Source of the DNA: Acidobacteriaceae bacterium
Lineage (GTDB): Bacteria; Acidobacteriota; Terriglobia; Terriglobales; Acidobacteriaceae
Length of the DNA: 32,678 bases
Assembly: GCA_031296355.1 (NCBI GenBank)
Contig: JARLFX010000253.1
Location: forward strand, 1-32,678
Reading direction: 5' to 3'
Each line of letters opens with the position of its first letter. Positions within the stretch are counted from its first letter, which is position 1. Below are positions 23,413 through 32,475 of the stretch, piece after piece. The notes under the pieces were generated by a model. That model saw only the letters and a list, made by a program, of their open reading frames with translations. It was not told the origin of the DNA and made no database searches. The position numbers and the translations under genes were made by a program.

Positions 23413-24894
23413 TCAGAGTTCACGGCTCGGCTTCGTTCTACCCAGCCCCCAGCTCAGCAACCCGCTAGCCAGCAATCCAGCGGCTAGCCACGCGGATTCC
23501 AGCCTCACCCTGCCGCCTGTATAGGCCAGCGTATATGCACCCAGCGGCGTCAGGCAGAGCAGGGGGCGCAGCAAGCTGGATTCCAGCAGTTGCCAAGGGG
23601 AGAAGGATATTTCCTGCGCCCGGGGCACGGTATACAGCAGCAGCGCCGCCATGCCGGCAACAGCGCCCAGCAGGGTTCCCCAGGCCACGCCAACGTAGCC
23701 CATGGTGTGCGCCAGCCAGATGCTGGCAGTCACGTTGACGACGGCTTCCAGTGCGCCGCTCCAGATGCCTTTGCGCTGTTCTCCGGTGGCAATCAGCATC
23801 ATGCAATAGGGCGCTCCAATCTGCCGGATGGCCTGCGCGACGATCAGGATGATCAGTACTGGTAGCGCGTGGATTGCATAGGCCTCGCCTACCCAATGGC
23901 GCAGCAGAGGATGCGCAAGCAGTATGATCCCGAGTGATAGCAGGAAATTGAGCAGGCTGTTGATGCGGGTAGTCCGGCGTAGGAGGCTGGCTAGCCGTTC
24001 GTATTCGCCGCGTGCATGCAACGCAGCCTGCGGGGCAAGAAACGCGGTCAAAATGGCGTAATTCATGCCGGATATGAGCGTAATCGCTGATGCGCCAATT
24101 GCGTAGTACCCCACGGTCGCGAACTGGAAGTGCGCAACGATGGTCAGGTCCAGCCCGGAGATCAGCAGCATGCCGAAGTTCCATACCGCCAGGCTGCCGG
24201 AAAAGCGCAGTAGTTCTGCAAGTAGGCCGCGATCAATGCGTGGTTTCAGGTGGCGTAGTGAAGGCATGCGGCGCATGGTGAATGGAATCTGCACCAGGCC
24301 GCCAGCGATTGCCGTGACAGTCATGCAGAGAGACAGGGCGACGAGCGACTGTGTCCGTTGTGCCACGAGTATGGCCAGGACGACGCCTGCAACCCTACTG
24401 CCGCCGATTGCCAGGGCTGGCACTTCATTCCGATGCATGCCAATCAGCACGCCGGAGAAGGTGGACAGCGGAAGGGCCAGTGCTGCGGAAAGCGCCAGAA
24501 AAATTGCTGCAAGTTGAAACTCTCCGAGCAGCGACGCGGGCACGCCATGAAAGAAATGGCCTGCGCCTGCGATCATCACTCCGATTAGTGAAAATGCTAC
24601 TGCGCCTGCCAGGGAAAGCAGCACAAATGTGGTCTCCACGAGACGGTCGCGGCGGTCATCTTGTTCTAGTTCTATTGCTTGCGCAATAAATCGCGCCACG
24701 GAGGTTTGCAGGCCAAAATCCAGGAAAGTTGCGTAGGCGGCGATCTGCAGCATGAGTGACCACGCGGAAAAGCGCTGCGCATCCAGCTCACGGGTCAGGA
24801 AATGCGGCAGAGCGAGCACCGCCACTGCCGCGGTGCATCCGCGCAGGACGTTAAAAGAGGCGTTTTTGATCACGGTCGCCCGAAGTCGTTTCAT
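23413..24894 (-). CDS. Second Wzx-like polysaccharide flippase
   Basis: This 493-residue membrane protein has about 12-14 hydrophobic segments and MOP-superfamily features (ALPHFLTRELDAQRFSAWSL, ATFLDFGLQTSVARFIAQA, GLDLTIVAHFQFATVGYYAI, LAHTMGYVGVAWGTLLGAVA). Like the flippase at 20642-22066 it would export a lipid-linked oligosaccharide. The frame stays open far upstream to 25383, but that part runs antisense to the stress-protein gene and looks like low-complexity shadow, so ATG 24894 (MKRLRATVIKNASFN) is taken as the start. No strong Shine-Dalgarno site is seen. This is the promoter-proximal gene of the long minus-strand block. Confidence 0.87.
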   Translation of the reverse strand: MKRLRATVIKNASFNVLRGCTAAVAVLALPHFLTRELDAQRFSAWSLMLQIAAYATFLDFGLQTSVARFIAQAIELEQDDRRDRLVETTFVLLSLAGAVAFSLIGVMIAGAGHFFHGVPASLLGEFQLAAIFLALSAALALPLSTFSGVLIGMHRNEVPALAIGGSRVAGVVLAILVAQRTQSLVALSLCMTVTAIAGGLVQIPFTMRRMPSLRHLKPRIDRGLLAELLRFSGSLAVWNFGMLLISGLDLTIVAHFQFATVGYYAIGASAITLISGMNYAILTAFLAPQAALHARGEYERLASLLRRTTRINSLLNFLLSLGIILLAHPLLRHWVGEAYAIHALPVLIILIVAQAIRQIGAPYCMMLIATGEQRKGIWSGALEAVVNVTASIWLAHTMGYVGVAWGTLLGAVAGMAALLLYTVPRAQEISFSPWQLLESSLLRPLLCLTPLGAYTLAYTGGRVRLESAWLAAGLLASGLLSWGLGRTKPSREL

Positions 24895-25030
24895 GCCATG
24901 GAATAGTGTGCCGCGAGAGCAGTCTACCTTATTGTGTGAGGCGGACACGTTTGGGGGAATTAGGATTACCATCAGATGCGCGGGGAATGGGTAGTATTTT
25001 CCTCGCGGGTTTGGAAGGGATGGTGGTGCT

Positions 25031-25465
25031 ATGCCGACTGTGCTGTTCCATAGAATTCTTGTCGCGGATGATGGATCGCCTGATGGCGAGCGGGCAGCGA
25101 GCATTGCCGTGGAGCTAGGTGCAAAGCTGAAGGCTGAGGTGATTCTGCTGGGCGTGGTGGAGCCCGCGAATGTACAGGCCGAAGGAGAGGGGCTGCCGGT
25201 CGATGACCCATCCAGTCTTCGCGGGCAGATGGAGGCGCGCTTTGAACGGTTCCTCAAGCTTGGAAAGTCGCTGGGCATCACGATGATGATGGAGATTGTG
25301 GAAGGCCATCCGGCAGAGCAGATCCGCAAGCGCGCCCTGGCTGACCAGGCTGACCTGATCGTCGTGGGACGCCGCAACCTCACTGGTGTGCGCCGCTGGT
25401 TTGAGGGCTCGACATCGGAATCGCTGTTGCGCGAATGCAGTTGCTCGGTACTGGTGGCGCGTTGA
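25031..25465 (+). CDS. Universal stress protein, UspA family
   Basis: This 144-residue single-domain Usp begins FHRILVADDGSPDGERAA, has the central LGVVEPANVQ strand region, and ends with the nucleotide-loop region IVVGRRNLTGVRRWFEGSTS and CSVLVAR. The usual ATP motif is G-x2-G-x9-G-S/T. Here the second glycine appears to be replaced (GRRN), so ATP binding is uncertain. It is probably a cytoplasmic stress or dormancy protein. It is divergent from the second flippase gene and upstream of the fluoride riboswitch. Only a weak GGTGGTG precedes the ATG. Confidence 0.9.
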   Translation: MPTVLFHRILVADDGSPDGERAASIAVELGAKLKAEVILLGVVEPANVQAEGEGLPVDDPSSLRGQMEARFERFLKLGKSLGITMMMEIVEGHPAEQIRKRALADQADLIVVGRRNLTGVRRWFEGSTSESLLRECSCSVLVAR

Positions 25466-25484
25466 GATGCTGTACCATGATGGT

Positions 25485-25536
25485 TGGGAATGAGGTCTCC
25501 CCAAACCGCCCGAATCCTCGGCTGATGACCTCTGCC
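25485..25536 (+). promoter_or_regulatory. Fluoride riboswitch (crcB motif)
   Basis: The segment matches the fluoride riboswitch core. GGGAATGAGGTCTCCCC is followed by AAACCGCC, a loop, then GGCTGATGACCTCTGCC. GAGGTC (25492-25497) pairs perfectly with GACCTC (25527-25532), and GCC (25508-25510) pairs with GGC (25520-25522). GGG with the following CCCC supplies the pseudoknot. It ends about 40 nt upstream of the crcB ATG, the expected place for fluoride-activated control of a Fluc channel. No obvious intrinsic terminator follows, so control may be at translation. Confidence 0.88.
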
Positions 25537-25575
25537 AATTCGATGTTCTTACCCTAAGGAATAACGAGGCAGACG

Positions 25576-26001
25576 ATGCCATATCTCTGGGTCACGGTCG
25601 GCAGCGCGCTTGGCGGTCTTTTGCGCTATGCCCTCACTCGATTGACACTAGCCATCAGCGCGGATTTTCCCTACGGCACGATCCTCATCAATGTTCTTGG
25701 CAGCTTTGTGATCGGCTATGTTGGCACGCTCACGCTACAGAGCGGACGCTATGCCATCTCTGATAATTTGCGACTCTTTGTGATGGTCGGAATCTGCGGT
25801 GGCTTCACCACGTTTTCTTCGTTCAGCCTACAGACGTTTGACCTGCTACGGAATGGCGCGTGGGGAAGGGCAATGGCTAACATCGTGGTGTCTGTAGTGC
25901 TGTGCCTTGCCGCAGTTGCTGCAGGGCATCTCATCGCACAGCAGCAGACCGCACGCATCGCCATCACGGATGCAGCGCGCGACCACCACCATCTGGGCTG
26001 A
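25576..26001 (+). CDS. crcB: CrcB/Fluc fluoride channel
   Basis: This 141-residue small membrane protein has four hydrophobic helices. It exports fluoride as an antiparallel dimer in the inner membrane. Diagnostic motifs are GSALGGLLRYALTR, INVLGSFVIGYVG and GICGGFTTFSSFSLQTF. The length is slightly above the usual ~125 because of a polar tail (QQQTARIAITDAARDHHHLG) ending in three His. GAGGCAG is placed for the ATG. The upstream fluoride riboswitch independently supports the function. It converges on the Ig-like protein gene with a 17-bp gap. Confidence 0.96.
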   Translation: MPYLWVTVGSALGGLLRYALTRLTLAISADFPYGTILINVLGSFVIGYVGTLTLQSGRYAISDNLRLFVMVGICGGFTTFSSFSLQTFDLLRNGAWGRAMANIVVSVVLCLAAVAAGHLIAQQQTARIAITDAARDHHHLG

Positions 26002-26018
26002 GCTTCTACAGTAAAACG

Positions 26019-27632
26019 CTACTGCGCCGCAACCACCAGGGTGAGCGACAACGTCTTCTGCTGCTGTGCATTATCTACGGCGGTCAGGGTGAAACTGTAG
26101 GTTCCCGGTGGGGTGGCGTTGGGATCGGGTGTGGGCTGCTTGCCGCTGCATCCGCCCGCAGGCCAGAGCAGCGCGAGCAGAAGCGTAAGTAGACCGGCAG
26201 CCCGCGCTATCTGCCGGGTGCGTGCGGCAAGTAGAAGCGCCAGTATTCCAGCGATCCAAAGCAACCAATCGTACATGGTGTGCAGCTTGCTCTTCGGGAA
26301 TGTTCCCGCTATGACACCGCCAAGATTTTTTGGTGTTGTAGTTACTTTGAAGCTCACCGTGGCTGCCGGGCCAAGTGTGACCTGCAGCGATGGGCAGCCT
26401 GTTCCTGTGGCCGTCAGGCCTTGGCAGGAGAAGTTGATGGTGTTGCTGTAGCCGCTGATTGGTGTGAGTGCGATGGGGAAGACGGCGGTGCTGCCCTGCG
26501 CCACTGTTACGGTAGCGGGATTCGCAGCCATCGTGTAGTCCGTGCCAATGCCGCTGAGCGTGAGCGTCTGCGTGCCGTTGGATGCGGTGGAAACGATGGT
26601 GAGCGAGCCAACCCGTGTGCCGGTTGCGGTCGGCTTGAAATACAGATTCAACTGGCAGGTCGCTCCCGCAGCCAGCGTCTGGCCGCAGTTGTTGTTGGAG
26701 AGAAAGTCTCCGCTCATCGGAAAAGGAATGCCGCTCGTGGTGAGCGACTGAGAAAAGGTAACGGTGGCGGTGTCGTTATTGGTGATGTAGACCTGCTGCG
26801 CTGCCGATGCACCGAGGCCCTGGACTCCTGCGGCGACTTCAAAACTCCCCATATCCAGCGCATAGGTCGAGAGTGTCAGTCCGCGAAGGTTCGACAATCC
26901 ATTTCCGCTCAAGGCGGCTGTCTGCGGTCCGTTGGAACTGGTGGAGTTTACCGTGAGCGTACCCGTCAGACTGCCCGCAGCCGTTGGGATAAAGACCACG
27001 TTGATGGAGCAGTTCGCGCCGGGTGCGAGGGTGCTGCCGCAGTTTGGTGTGGCGGCAAAGTTGGTGCTGGTGCCAACGCTGATATTACCGATGGCTGTGT
27101 TGCCGGTATTGGTCAGGGTGAATTGCTGTGCAGTAGAGGTGGTGCCGACCGTGACGCTGCCGAAGCTTGCCGAACCGGGCGTGAGCGTAGCCGTGGTCGT
27201 GGGTGCAACTCCTGCTCCAGTCAGTGCGGCTGTGAGTTGCGGAGAGGTTGCATCATTTGAATTGACGTAGAGCGTTGCCGTGCGCTGGCCGCTGGCGGAC
27301 GGAGAAAACGTGATGGTGAAGGAGCAGGTTCCGCCCGCGGGTACGCTGGTGCAGGTGCTGCTGGCCTGCGTGGTGAAATCGGAGCCCGCCGGTGAGATGT
27401 AGACGCTTTGGACGATCTCGGTTGCGCTGGATGAGTTTGTAAAGGTGAAGGTGATTGGCGGGCTGGAGACCTGTCCCACGATCACGTTGCCAAAGTCCAG
27501 TGCGGCTGGCGTCAAAGTGGCAGCATAGGCTGTGCCCGAACCCACTCCGGCAAAAACAGCAAGACACAGTACAGCAAGACATGCAGCATAGTCTCTGCGA
27601 GCAGAGCTGAATTCGCGTAAGCGGGAGCGCAT
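26019..27632 (-). CDS. Choice-of-anchor D / Ig-like surface protein
   Basis: This 537-residue secreted or envelope protein has an N-terminal signal peptide (hydrophobic AACLAVLCLAVFAGVGSG). Three tandem ~100-residue beta domains of the choice-of-anchor D (ASPM/SPD-2/Hydin-like) type follow, each with a pattern such as LDFGNVIVGQ, FTFTNSSS, FTITFSPSASG and TGAG. A fourth Ig-like segment (PATVTVAQGSTAVFPIAL) comes next. Two hydrophobic helices (WLLWIAGILALLLAAR and LLTLLLALLWPAGGCSG) then interrupt it before a final beta stretch (PPGTYSFTLTAVDNAQQQ). The layout is common in acidobacterial genomes in my recollection. TTG at 27638 is an alternative start. Its role, perhaps adhesion or wall display, is unproven. 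Confidence 0.8.
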   Translation of the reverse strand: MRSRLREFSSARRDYAACLAVLCLAVFAGVGSGTAYAATLTPAALDFGNVIVGQVSSPPITFTFTNSSSATEIVQSVYISPAGSDFTTQASSTCTSVPAGGTCSFTITFSPSASGQRTATLYVNSNDATSPQLTAALTGAGVAPTTTATLTPGSASFGSVTVGTTSTAQQFTLTNTGNTAIGNISVGTSTNFAATPNCGSTLAPGANCSINVVFIPTAAGSLTGTLTVNSTSSNGPQTAALSGNGLSNLRGLTLSTYALDMGSFEVAAGVQGLGASAAQQVYITNNDTATVTFSQSLTTSGIPFPMSGDFLSNNNCGQTLAAGATCQLNLYFKPTATGTRVGSLTIVSTASNGTQTLTLSGIGTDYTMAANPATVTVAQGSTAVFPIALTPISGYSNTINFSCQGLTATGTGCPSLQVTLGPAATVSFKVTTTPKNLGGVIAGTFPKSKLHTMYDWLLWIAGILALLLAARTRQIARAAGLLTLLLALLWPAGGCSGKQPTPDPNATPPGTYSFTLTAVDNAQQQKTLSLTLVVAAQ

Positions 27633-27740
27633 GCCCAACGAATATCACATAGAACCGGCGTGCGGCAGAGGAAATCATGGGCCGGGGGAACATAGAACCT
27701 CACCGCGCGCGCAAGATTTCATTTGACACGCGATTGCGGG

Positions 27741-28859
27741 TTACCAGCCTGACTCTGGAACCGGCAGTGTTCGGCCTACAGCGCTGCTTTCACGGGCAAG
27801 TTCCAGAATGCGAAGCGCCCGCACGCCCTCTTGCCCGGTCACGGCATGGTTCGGCTTGCCCAAAAGGGCATCGCGGACGGCAGCGTAGTAATTGCGATAG
27901 TCGCCCGGCAGCGTTGGGATACGACGCGTGCTTAGCTGGATGGGCTCATGCACGTTCTTCGCTGAAGTAATCGTGCCCCATTCCGTCTCAGGATTAGCGA
28001 GCCAGAATGGCGGGTTTGCGGCATCGGGCAGAGGAGGCCGCGCTCCACCCAGAAGGGCGGCTTCCTGCGCATCCAAGCCATACTTGCGGAAGCTGCCATG
28101 CGTGCCATGGAGCAAAAAGCGCGGTGCAGCGTCAGCTGCCACCATCGACGCCGAGAGCTGCGCACGGAGACCGTGGTGTGACCCGGTTTTGGCATAGTGC
28201 AGCGTGATCTGGAAGGCGTCATCCACTACGGAGTTGTCGCGATCCGTCGTGATCTCACCAGTCACAGACTCAGGGCGGCCAAAGAGCGCCAACGCCTGAT
28301 CAACCATGTGAGGCCCAAGGTCCAGCAGCATGCCTGTGCCCTCGTCCGCAGTCTCCTTCCACGTGTTTTGGCGGGGGATGGGGCGGAAGCGATCCCAGCG
28401 GCCTTCAAAGGTGACAAGCCGTCCCAGTTCGCCTGAATCGAGCACCTGTTTCACGGTCAGAAAATCGCCATCCCAGCGGCGGTTGTGGAATACAAACAGA
28501 TGGCGGCCCTTCGTCCGGGCAGTCTCCACCAGATCCTGCGCCTGCGCAGCGGTCACGGCCAGCGGCTTATCCACGACAACATGACGCCCGGCCAGGAGGC
28601 ACTGCTTCGCAACCTCATAGTGCGACCCATTCGGCGTGCAGACCACAATCAGCTCAATCCTGTCGTCGGCCAGCAATTCTTCGATCGAACGCAGCACGCG
28701 CACGCCGGTAGATTCCGGATACTCCGCCGCCGCGGTGTTCTTGCTGCGCTGCACGATGGTGGTCAGCCGCAGACCCGGCGTGGCGCGGACAAAGGGTGCA
28801 TGAAAGATCCGTCCGCCAAATCCGAAGCCGATCAAGCCAGTCTGTATCTCTGTGGGCAT
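27741..28859 (-). CDS. Gfo/Idh/MocA-family oxidoreductase
   Basis: This 372-residue NAD(P)-dependent oxidoreductase probably acts on a sugar or inositol-type substrate. The N-terminal Rossmann fold shows GFGFGGRIFHAPF (11-23) and VVCTPNGSHYEVA. The family E/D-K-P motif is D97-K98-P99 (HVVVDKPLAVT). The substrate-side motif DLGPHMVDQALALFG holds the expected catalytic-region His. The length is normal. It is divergent from rmlB and separated from the Ig-like protein gene by about 100 bp. Nothing in its position fixes the substrate. A role in making a keto or amino sugar for the polysaccharide is only a possibility. Confidence 0.88.
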   Translation of the reverse strand: MPTEIQTGLIGFGFGGRIFHAPFVRATPGLRLTTIVQRSKNTAAAEYPESTGVRVLRSIEELLADDRIELIVVCTPNGSHYEVAKQCLLAGRHVVVDKPLAVTAAQAQDLVETARTKGRHLFVFHNRRWDGDFLTVKQVLDSGELGRLVTFEGRWDRFRPIPRQNTWKETADEGTGMLLDLGPHMVDQALALFGRPESVTGEITTDRDNSVVDDAFQITLHYAKTGSHHGLRAQLSASMVAADAAPRFLLHGTHGSFRKYGLDAQEAALLGGARPPLPDAANPPFWLANPETEWGTITSAKNVHEPIQLSTRRIPTLPGDYRNYYAAVRDALLGKPNHAVTGQEGVRALRILELARESSAVGRTLPVPESGW

Positions 28860-28982
28860 AGCATCTCCTGTTCGCTGATTTAAGAGTAGTCGATGTGAAC
28901 CCCGGGTAGTTGAATTGCTCAGGCAGTTCGTTGCTTGGAAATAGGCCCACTTGTGTATGCTTATGCCAGTAAACTAAGGCGA

Positions 28983-30089
28983 ATGCGAAGCGCACAACCC
29001 ATTCTCGTGAGCGGCGGGGCCGGTTTCATTGGCTCAAACTTCGTGCTGGACTGGCTTGCTTGCGAGGGTACGCCGCTGGTCAATCTTGACAGACTCACCT
29101 ACGCAGGGAATCCGCACAACCTGGCATCCGCGCAGAACAACCCAGGTTACAGTTTTGTGCACGGTGATATCTGCGATGCTCCATTGGTGGCATCTCTCCT
29201 TGCCGAATATCAGCCGCGCGCCATCGTGCATTTTGCTGCGGAAAGTCACGTGGACCGCTCCATCCTGGGGCCCGAGGCTTTTCTGCAAACCAATATCCAG
29301 GGTACTTTTGTGCTCTTGCAGGCAGCGCGCAAATACTATGGCGAGCTGAGTGAAGCGCAGCAGGAGCAATTTCGCTTTCTGCACGTCTCGACGGATGAAG
29401 TGTACGGAACGCTGGCGCCTGGCGATCCAGCGTTCAGCGAAGACACAGCTTACGCGCCAAACAGCCCATACGCCGCGTCGAAGGCTGCCTCAGATCATCT
29501 GGTGCGCGCATGGGCGCACACCTATGGTCTGCCTTGCATCGTTACCAACTGCTCAAACAATTACGGCCCATTCCAGTTTCCAGAGAAGCTGATTCCGTTG
29601 ATGATCACCCATGCACTCAGTGGCAAGCCATTGCCTATCTATGGCGATGGGCAGCAGGTGCGCGACTGGCTCTTCGTGCTGGATCATTGCCGCGCGTTGC
29701 GGCAGGTGCTGGCAGAAGGACGTGTGGGAGAGACTTACAACATCGGCGGCAACAACCAGCGCACCAATCTGGAAGTGGTGAATACGCTGTGCGATCTATT
29801 AGATGAGTTCGTACCGGAGTCTAAGTTTGTGCCACACGCGCAGCTCATCGGCGCGGTGGAGGACCGTCCCGGCCATGATCGCCGCTATGCTATCGATGCT
29901 CGTAAGATCGAGCGCGAATTGAATTGGCACCCGCAGGAGAATTTTGAGACAGGCTTACGCAAGACGGTGGAGTGGTACCTGGCAAATCGGGACTGGGTAG
30001 AGAATGTGACCAGTGGCGCATACCAGCAATGGGTACAGACGAACTACGGTGCGCGCAATGTGCTGGAGAAGGTTGAGGGAGCACGATGA
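28983..30089 (+). CDS. rmlB: dTDP-glucose 4,6-dehydratase
   Basis: The second step of dTDP-L-rhamnose synthesis: dTDP-glucose to dTDP-4-keto-6-deoxyglucose. With ATG 28983 it has 368 residues, normal for RmlB. Motifs: [10 protein letters not shown] (11-20) for [14 protein letters not shown], catalytic T137-D138-E139 in STDEVYG, and Y163-x-x-x-K167 (SPYAASK). [18 protein letters not shown] and [13 protein letters not shown] are also typical. The frame is open to TTG 28935, but ATG 28983 has AAGG just upstream and gives the normal N-terminus. The stop overlaps rmlA by 4 nt. Confidence 0.96.
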   Translation: MRSAQPILVSGGAGFIGSNFVLDWLACEGTPLVNLDRLTYAGNPHNLASAQNNPGYSFVHGDICDAPLVASLLAEYQPRAIVHFAAESHVDRSILGPEAFLQTNIQGTFVLLQAARKYYGELSEAQQEQFRFLHVSTDEVYGTLAPGDPAFSEDTAYAPNSPYAASKAASDHLVRAWAHTYGLPCIVTNCSNNYGPFQFPEKLIPLMITHALSGKPLPIYGDGQQVRDWLFVLDHCRALRQVLAEGRVGETYNIGGNNQRTNLEVVNTLCDLLDEFVPESKFVPHAQLIGAVEDRPGHDRRYAIDARKIERELNWHPQENFETGLRKTVEWYLANRDWVENVTSGAYQQWVQTNYGARNVLEKVEGAR

Positions 30090-30961
30090 AAGGCATCATT
30101 CTTGCCGGGGGAGCTGGTACACGGCTGCATCCGGTCACGGAATCGGTCTCCAAGCAGCTACTGCCGGTCTACGACAAGCCGATGATCTACTATCCGCTGT
30201 CTGTACTTCTGCTGGCAGGAATTCGCGAGATACTTGTTATCTCCACGCCAGAGGACACGCCGCGCTTCCGCCATTTGCTGGGCAGTGGAGAACAGTGGGG
30301 TGTGAGTTTCTCGTACGCAGTGCAACCCCATCCGGGTGGCCTTGCACAGGCATTTTTGATTGGCAGGGAGTTTCTCGGAGATGATGCCTGCACCCTCGTA
30401 TTGGGCGATAACATCTTCTACGGCTCTGATTTCCAACGCACGTTACGCGAGGCGGCGGCACGCAACACCGGAGCTACTATCTTTGCGTATCCAGTGCAGG
30501 ATCCGACGCGCTACGGTGTAGTGGAGTTTGACGAGCAACGGCGCGCCGTCTCGCTGGAAGAGAAGCCGCTGGAGCCTAAGTCGCGCTATGCCGTGACCGG
30601 CATCTATTTCTATGACAATCAGGTGGTGCAGGTTGCGGAATCTCTGAAGCCTTCAGCGCGCGGAGAGTTGGAAATTACTGACGTGAATCGCTGGTACCTG
30701 GAATGCGGTCAGCTCCACACGCAAGTGCTGGGGCGCGGTATGGCATGGCTGGATACCGGCACGCACGACTCGCTGCTTGAGGCCTCGCTCTTCATTCATA
30801 CCGTAGAGAAGCGGCAGGGTTTGAAGATTGCATGCCCGGAAGAGATCGTGTTCCGGCTTGGCTACATCGACGCGCAGCAGGTTGGTGTGCTGGCCGAGAA
30901 GGTGGGCCGCAGCAGTTACGGTGATTACCTGCGGCAGATGATCGCGGAGAAGCTCTTCTGA
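30086..30961 (+). CDS. rmlA: Glucose-1-phosphate thymidylyltransferase
   Basis: Makes dTDP-glucose from dTTP and glucose 1-phosphate, the first step of the dTDP-rhamnose pathway. It is 291 residues. Signature [16 protein letters not shown] (3-18), [20 protein letters not shown] (22-41), [19 protein letters not shown] and [15 protein letters not shown] are all present, placing it firmly in the RmlA group. The ATG overlaps the rmlB stop (ATGA) and has GAGGGAG upstream. rmlD follows after 5 bp. As in other RmlA enzymes, feedback inhibition by dTDP-rhamnose is likely but not readable here. Confidence 0.96.
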   Translation: MKGIILAGGAGTRLHPVTESVSKQLLPVYDKPMIYYPLSVLLLAGIREILVISTPEDTPRFRHLLGSGEQWGVSFSYAVQPHPGGLAQAFLIGREFLGDDACTLVLGDNIFYGSDFQRTLREAAARNTGATIFAYPVQDPTRYGVVEFDEQRRAVSLEEKPLEPKSRYAVTGIYFYDNQVVQVAESLKPSARGELEITDVNRWYLECGQLHTQVLGRGMAWLDTGTHDSLLEASLFIHTVEKRQGLKIACPEEIVFRLGYIDAQQVGVLAEKVGRSSYGDYLRQMIAEKLF

Positions 30962-30966
30962 ACGCC

Positions 30967-31908
30967 ATGAATGCCGTACAGAAGCCGGTAATTCTACTGA
31001 CGGGCGCCGGTGGTCAACTCGGCAGCCAGTTGCAACATGCGCTCGCACCGCTGGGCCATGTGGTCGCTACGGACTCTCCTGAACTCGACCTGACATCACC
31101 TGTTGCAATCCGCGAAGCGGTGCGTGCGTTGAAACCGCATTGGATTGTGAACACCGCAGCGTACACAGCAGTAGACAAGGCAGAGAGCGAGCCAGCACTT
31201 GCCTTTGCCCTCAATCGAGATGCGCCCGCCCTATTGGCAGAAGAAGCTGCACGCATTGGTGCCGTGATGGTTCATTACTCTACTGACTATGTCTTTGATG
31301 GCTCGAAGCAAACCCCGTATGTGGAGAGTGACGCGCCGAACCCGCTCAGCGTGTATGGCGCCAGTAAACTAGCTGGCGAGCAGGCTGTGTCTGCTTCGGG
31401 AGCCGCATATTTCACCTTTCGCACCAGCTGGGTTTACGGAGCAACTGGCAAAAATTTTCTCCTCAGCATATTGAAGTTGGCACGTGAGCGCGACGAGTTG
31501 CGTATTGTGGCAGACCAGTATGGCGCGCCTACGTGGTCGTTTGATCTGGCTGCGACAACGGCCACTGTGATGGGGAAAATTATCGAGCAGGTAGCCCATG
31601 AATCACGCCGGGTAATGGAAGCTGCTGCTGAGAGCAGTGGTACATATCACGCATGTAATGGGGGAGAAACCACGTGGTTCGGCTTTACAGAGGCAGCGGT
31701 GCGGCTAGCGCAGCAGTATTGGCCTGCGCAAAAGTTCGCGCGCATGATGCCGATCACGACCGCGGAATATCCAACAGCGGTACGCCGTCCGGCTAACTCG
31801 CGGCTGGATTGCGGCAAGCTCATGCAGCGGTTTGGATGCACTCTTCCCATATGGGACCAGAGCTTGACGCAAGTGATGGAGGCCGTGGCGAAGGAATCGC
31901 TTTCGTAA
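30967..31908 (+). CDS. rmlD: dTDP-4-dehydrorhamnose reductase
   Basis: The final step to dTDP-L-rhamnose, reducing the 4-keto group with NAD(P)H. It is 313 residues, a short RmlD of the SDR family. Cofactor loop LLTGAGGQLGSQL, VNTAAYTAVDKAE, STDYVFDG (105-112) and Y130-x-x-x-K134 (SVYGASKLAGE) are present. FRTSWVYGATGKNF and VADQYGAPTW also match the family. It is 5 bp downstream of rmlA and ends 6 bp before the rmlC stop on the other strand. No terminator is visible in that tiny gap. Confidence 0.95.
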   Translation: MNAVQKPVILLTGAGGQLGSQLQHALAPLGHVVATDSPELDLTSPVAIREAVRALKPHWIVNTAAYTAVDKAESEPALAFALNRDAPALLAEEAARIGAVMVHYSTDYVFDGSKQTPYVESDAPNPLSVYGASKLAGEQAVSASGAAYFTFRTSWVYGATGKNFLLSILKLARERDELRIVADQYGAPTWSFDLAATTATVMGKIIEQVAHESRRVMEAAAESSGTYHACNGGETTWFGFTEAAVRLAQQYWPAQKFARMMPITTAEYPTAVRRPANSRLDCGKLMQRFGCTLPIWDQSLTQVMEAVAKESLS

Positions 31909-31914
31909 TCATCG

Positions 31915-32475
31915 CTATACTACGAGGCGATCCGGCGGCAGTTCTGCTGCAGCGAATGTTGATCCGGCAGCATCTTTCGGCGCAATGATCGGCGTTAGAC
32001 CGTCCAGTGGCCAGGTAATTGCCAGCTGCGGATCATCCCAGCGGATGCAGCGTTCTCCCGCCGGGTAGTATTCCGCCGTTGCTTTGTAGTACACGGTAGC
32101 TGTCTCCGAGAGCACGAGGAAGCCATGTGCAAAGCCTTCGGGAATCCAAAGCGTCTCCAAATCATCGCAATTCAGGTGAAATCCGGCCCAGCGTCCGAAG
32201 TCCGGTGAATCGCGCCGCAGGTCAACTGCGACATCGTAAATATTGCCTGCCAGGCAGCGCACGAGTTTGCCCTGCGGTTGAGTGAGTTGGTAGTGCAGGC
32301 CACGAAGCACTCCGCGCCGCGAAAGCGACTGGTTGTCTTGTGCGAAATGCGTCGGCAAGCCGGCGGCAATAAAAGCCTGCTCATTGAAGACCTCGGCGAA
32401 CCAACCCCGGTCATCGGCGACCTGCCGCGGACGGAGAATTTTCACATCGCAAAGGGGGGTATCAATGATTTGCAT
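31915..32475 (-). CDS. rmlC: dTDP-4-dehydrorhamnose 3,5-epimerase
   Basis: Epimerises dTDP-4-keto-6-deoxyglucose at C3 and C5, between RmlB and RmlD. It is 186 residues with a cupin fold. Catalytic His61 lies in RGVLRGLHYQ, followed by GKLVRCLAGNIYDVAVDLR, WIPEGFAHGFLVLSE and Y130 region TVYYKATAEYYP, all standard for RmlC. It faces the rmlBAD operon tail to tail, so it is expressed from its own promoter to the right. No clear Shine-Dalgarno site is seen. Instead GGCTA-TTT-TAGCC (32478-32490) forms a small hairpin immediately upstream of the ATG. Confidence 0.95.
   Translation of the reverse strand: MQIIDTPLCDVKILRPRQVADDRGWFAEVFNEQAFIAAGLPTHFAQDNQSLSRRGVLRGLHYQLTQPQGKLVRCLAGNIYDVAVDLRRDSPDFGRWAGFHLNCDDLETLWIPEGFAHGFLVLSETATVYYKATAEYYPAGERCIRWDDPQLAITWPLDGLTPIIAPKDAAGSTFAAAELPPDRLVV

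Noticed and set aside
24895..25383. Long N-terminal extension of the second flippase frame, antisense to the stress protein gene
   Set aside because: The extension is Ser/Arg/Pro-rich with no family match and lies opposite a clear UspA gene. The flippase fold begins at ATG 24894.
26280..27260. 326-codon plus-strand frame opposite the Ig-like protein gene
   Set aside because: Low-complexity Gly/Arg/Cys-rich translation complementary to a repetitive Ser/Thr/Gly gene. No ribosome site or motif.
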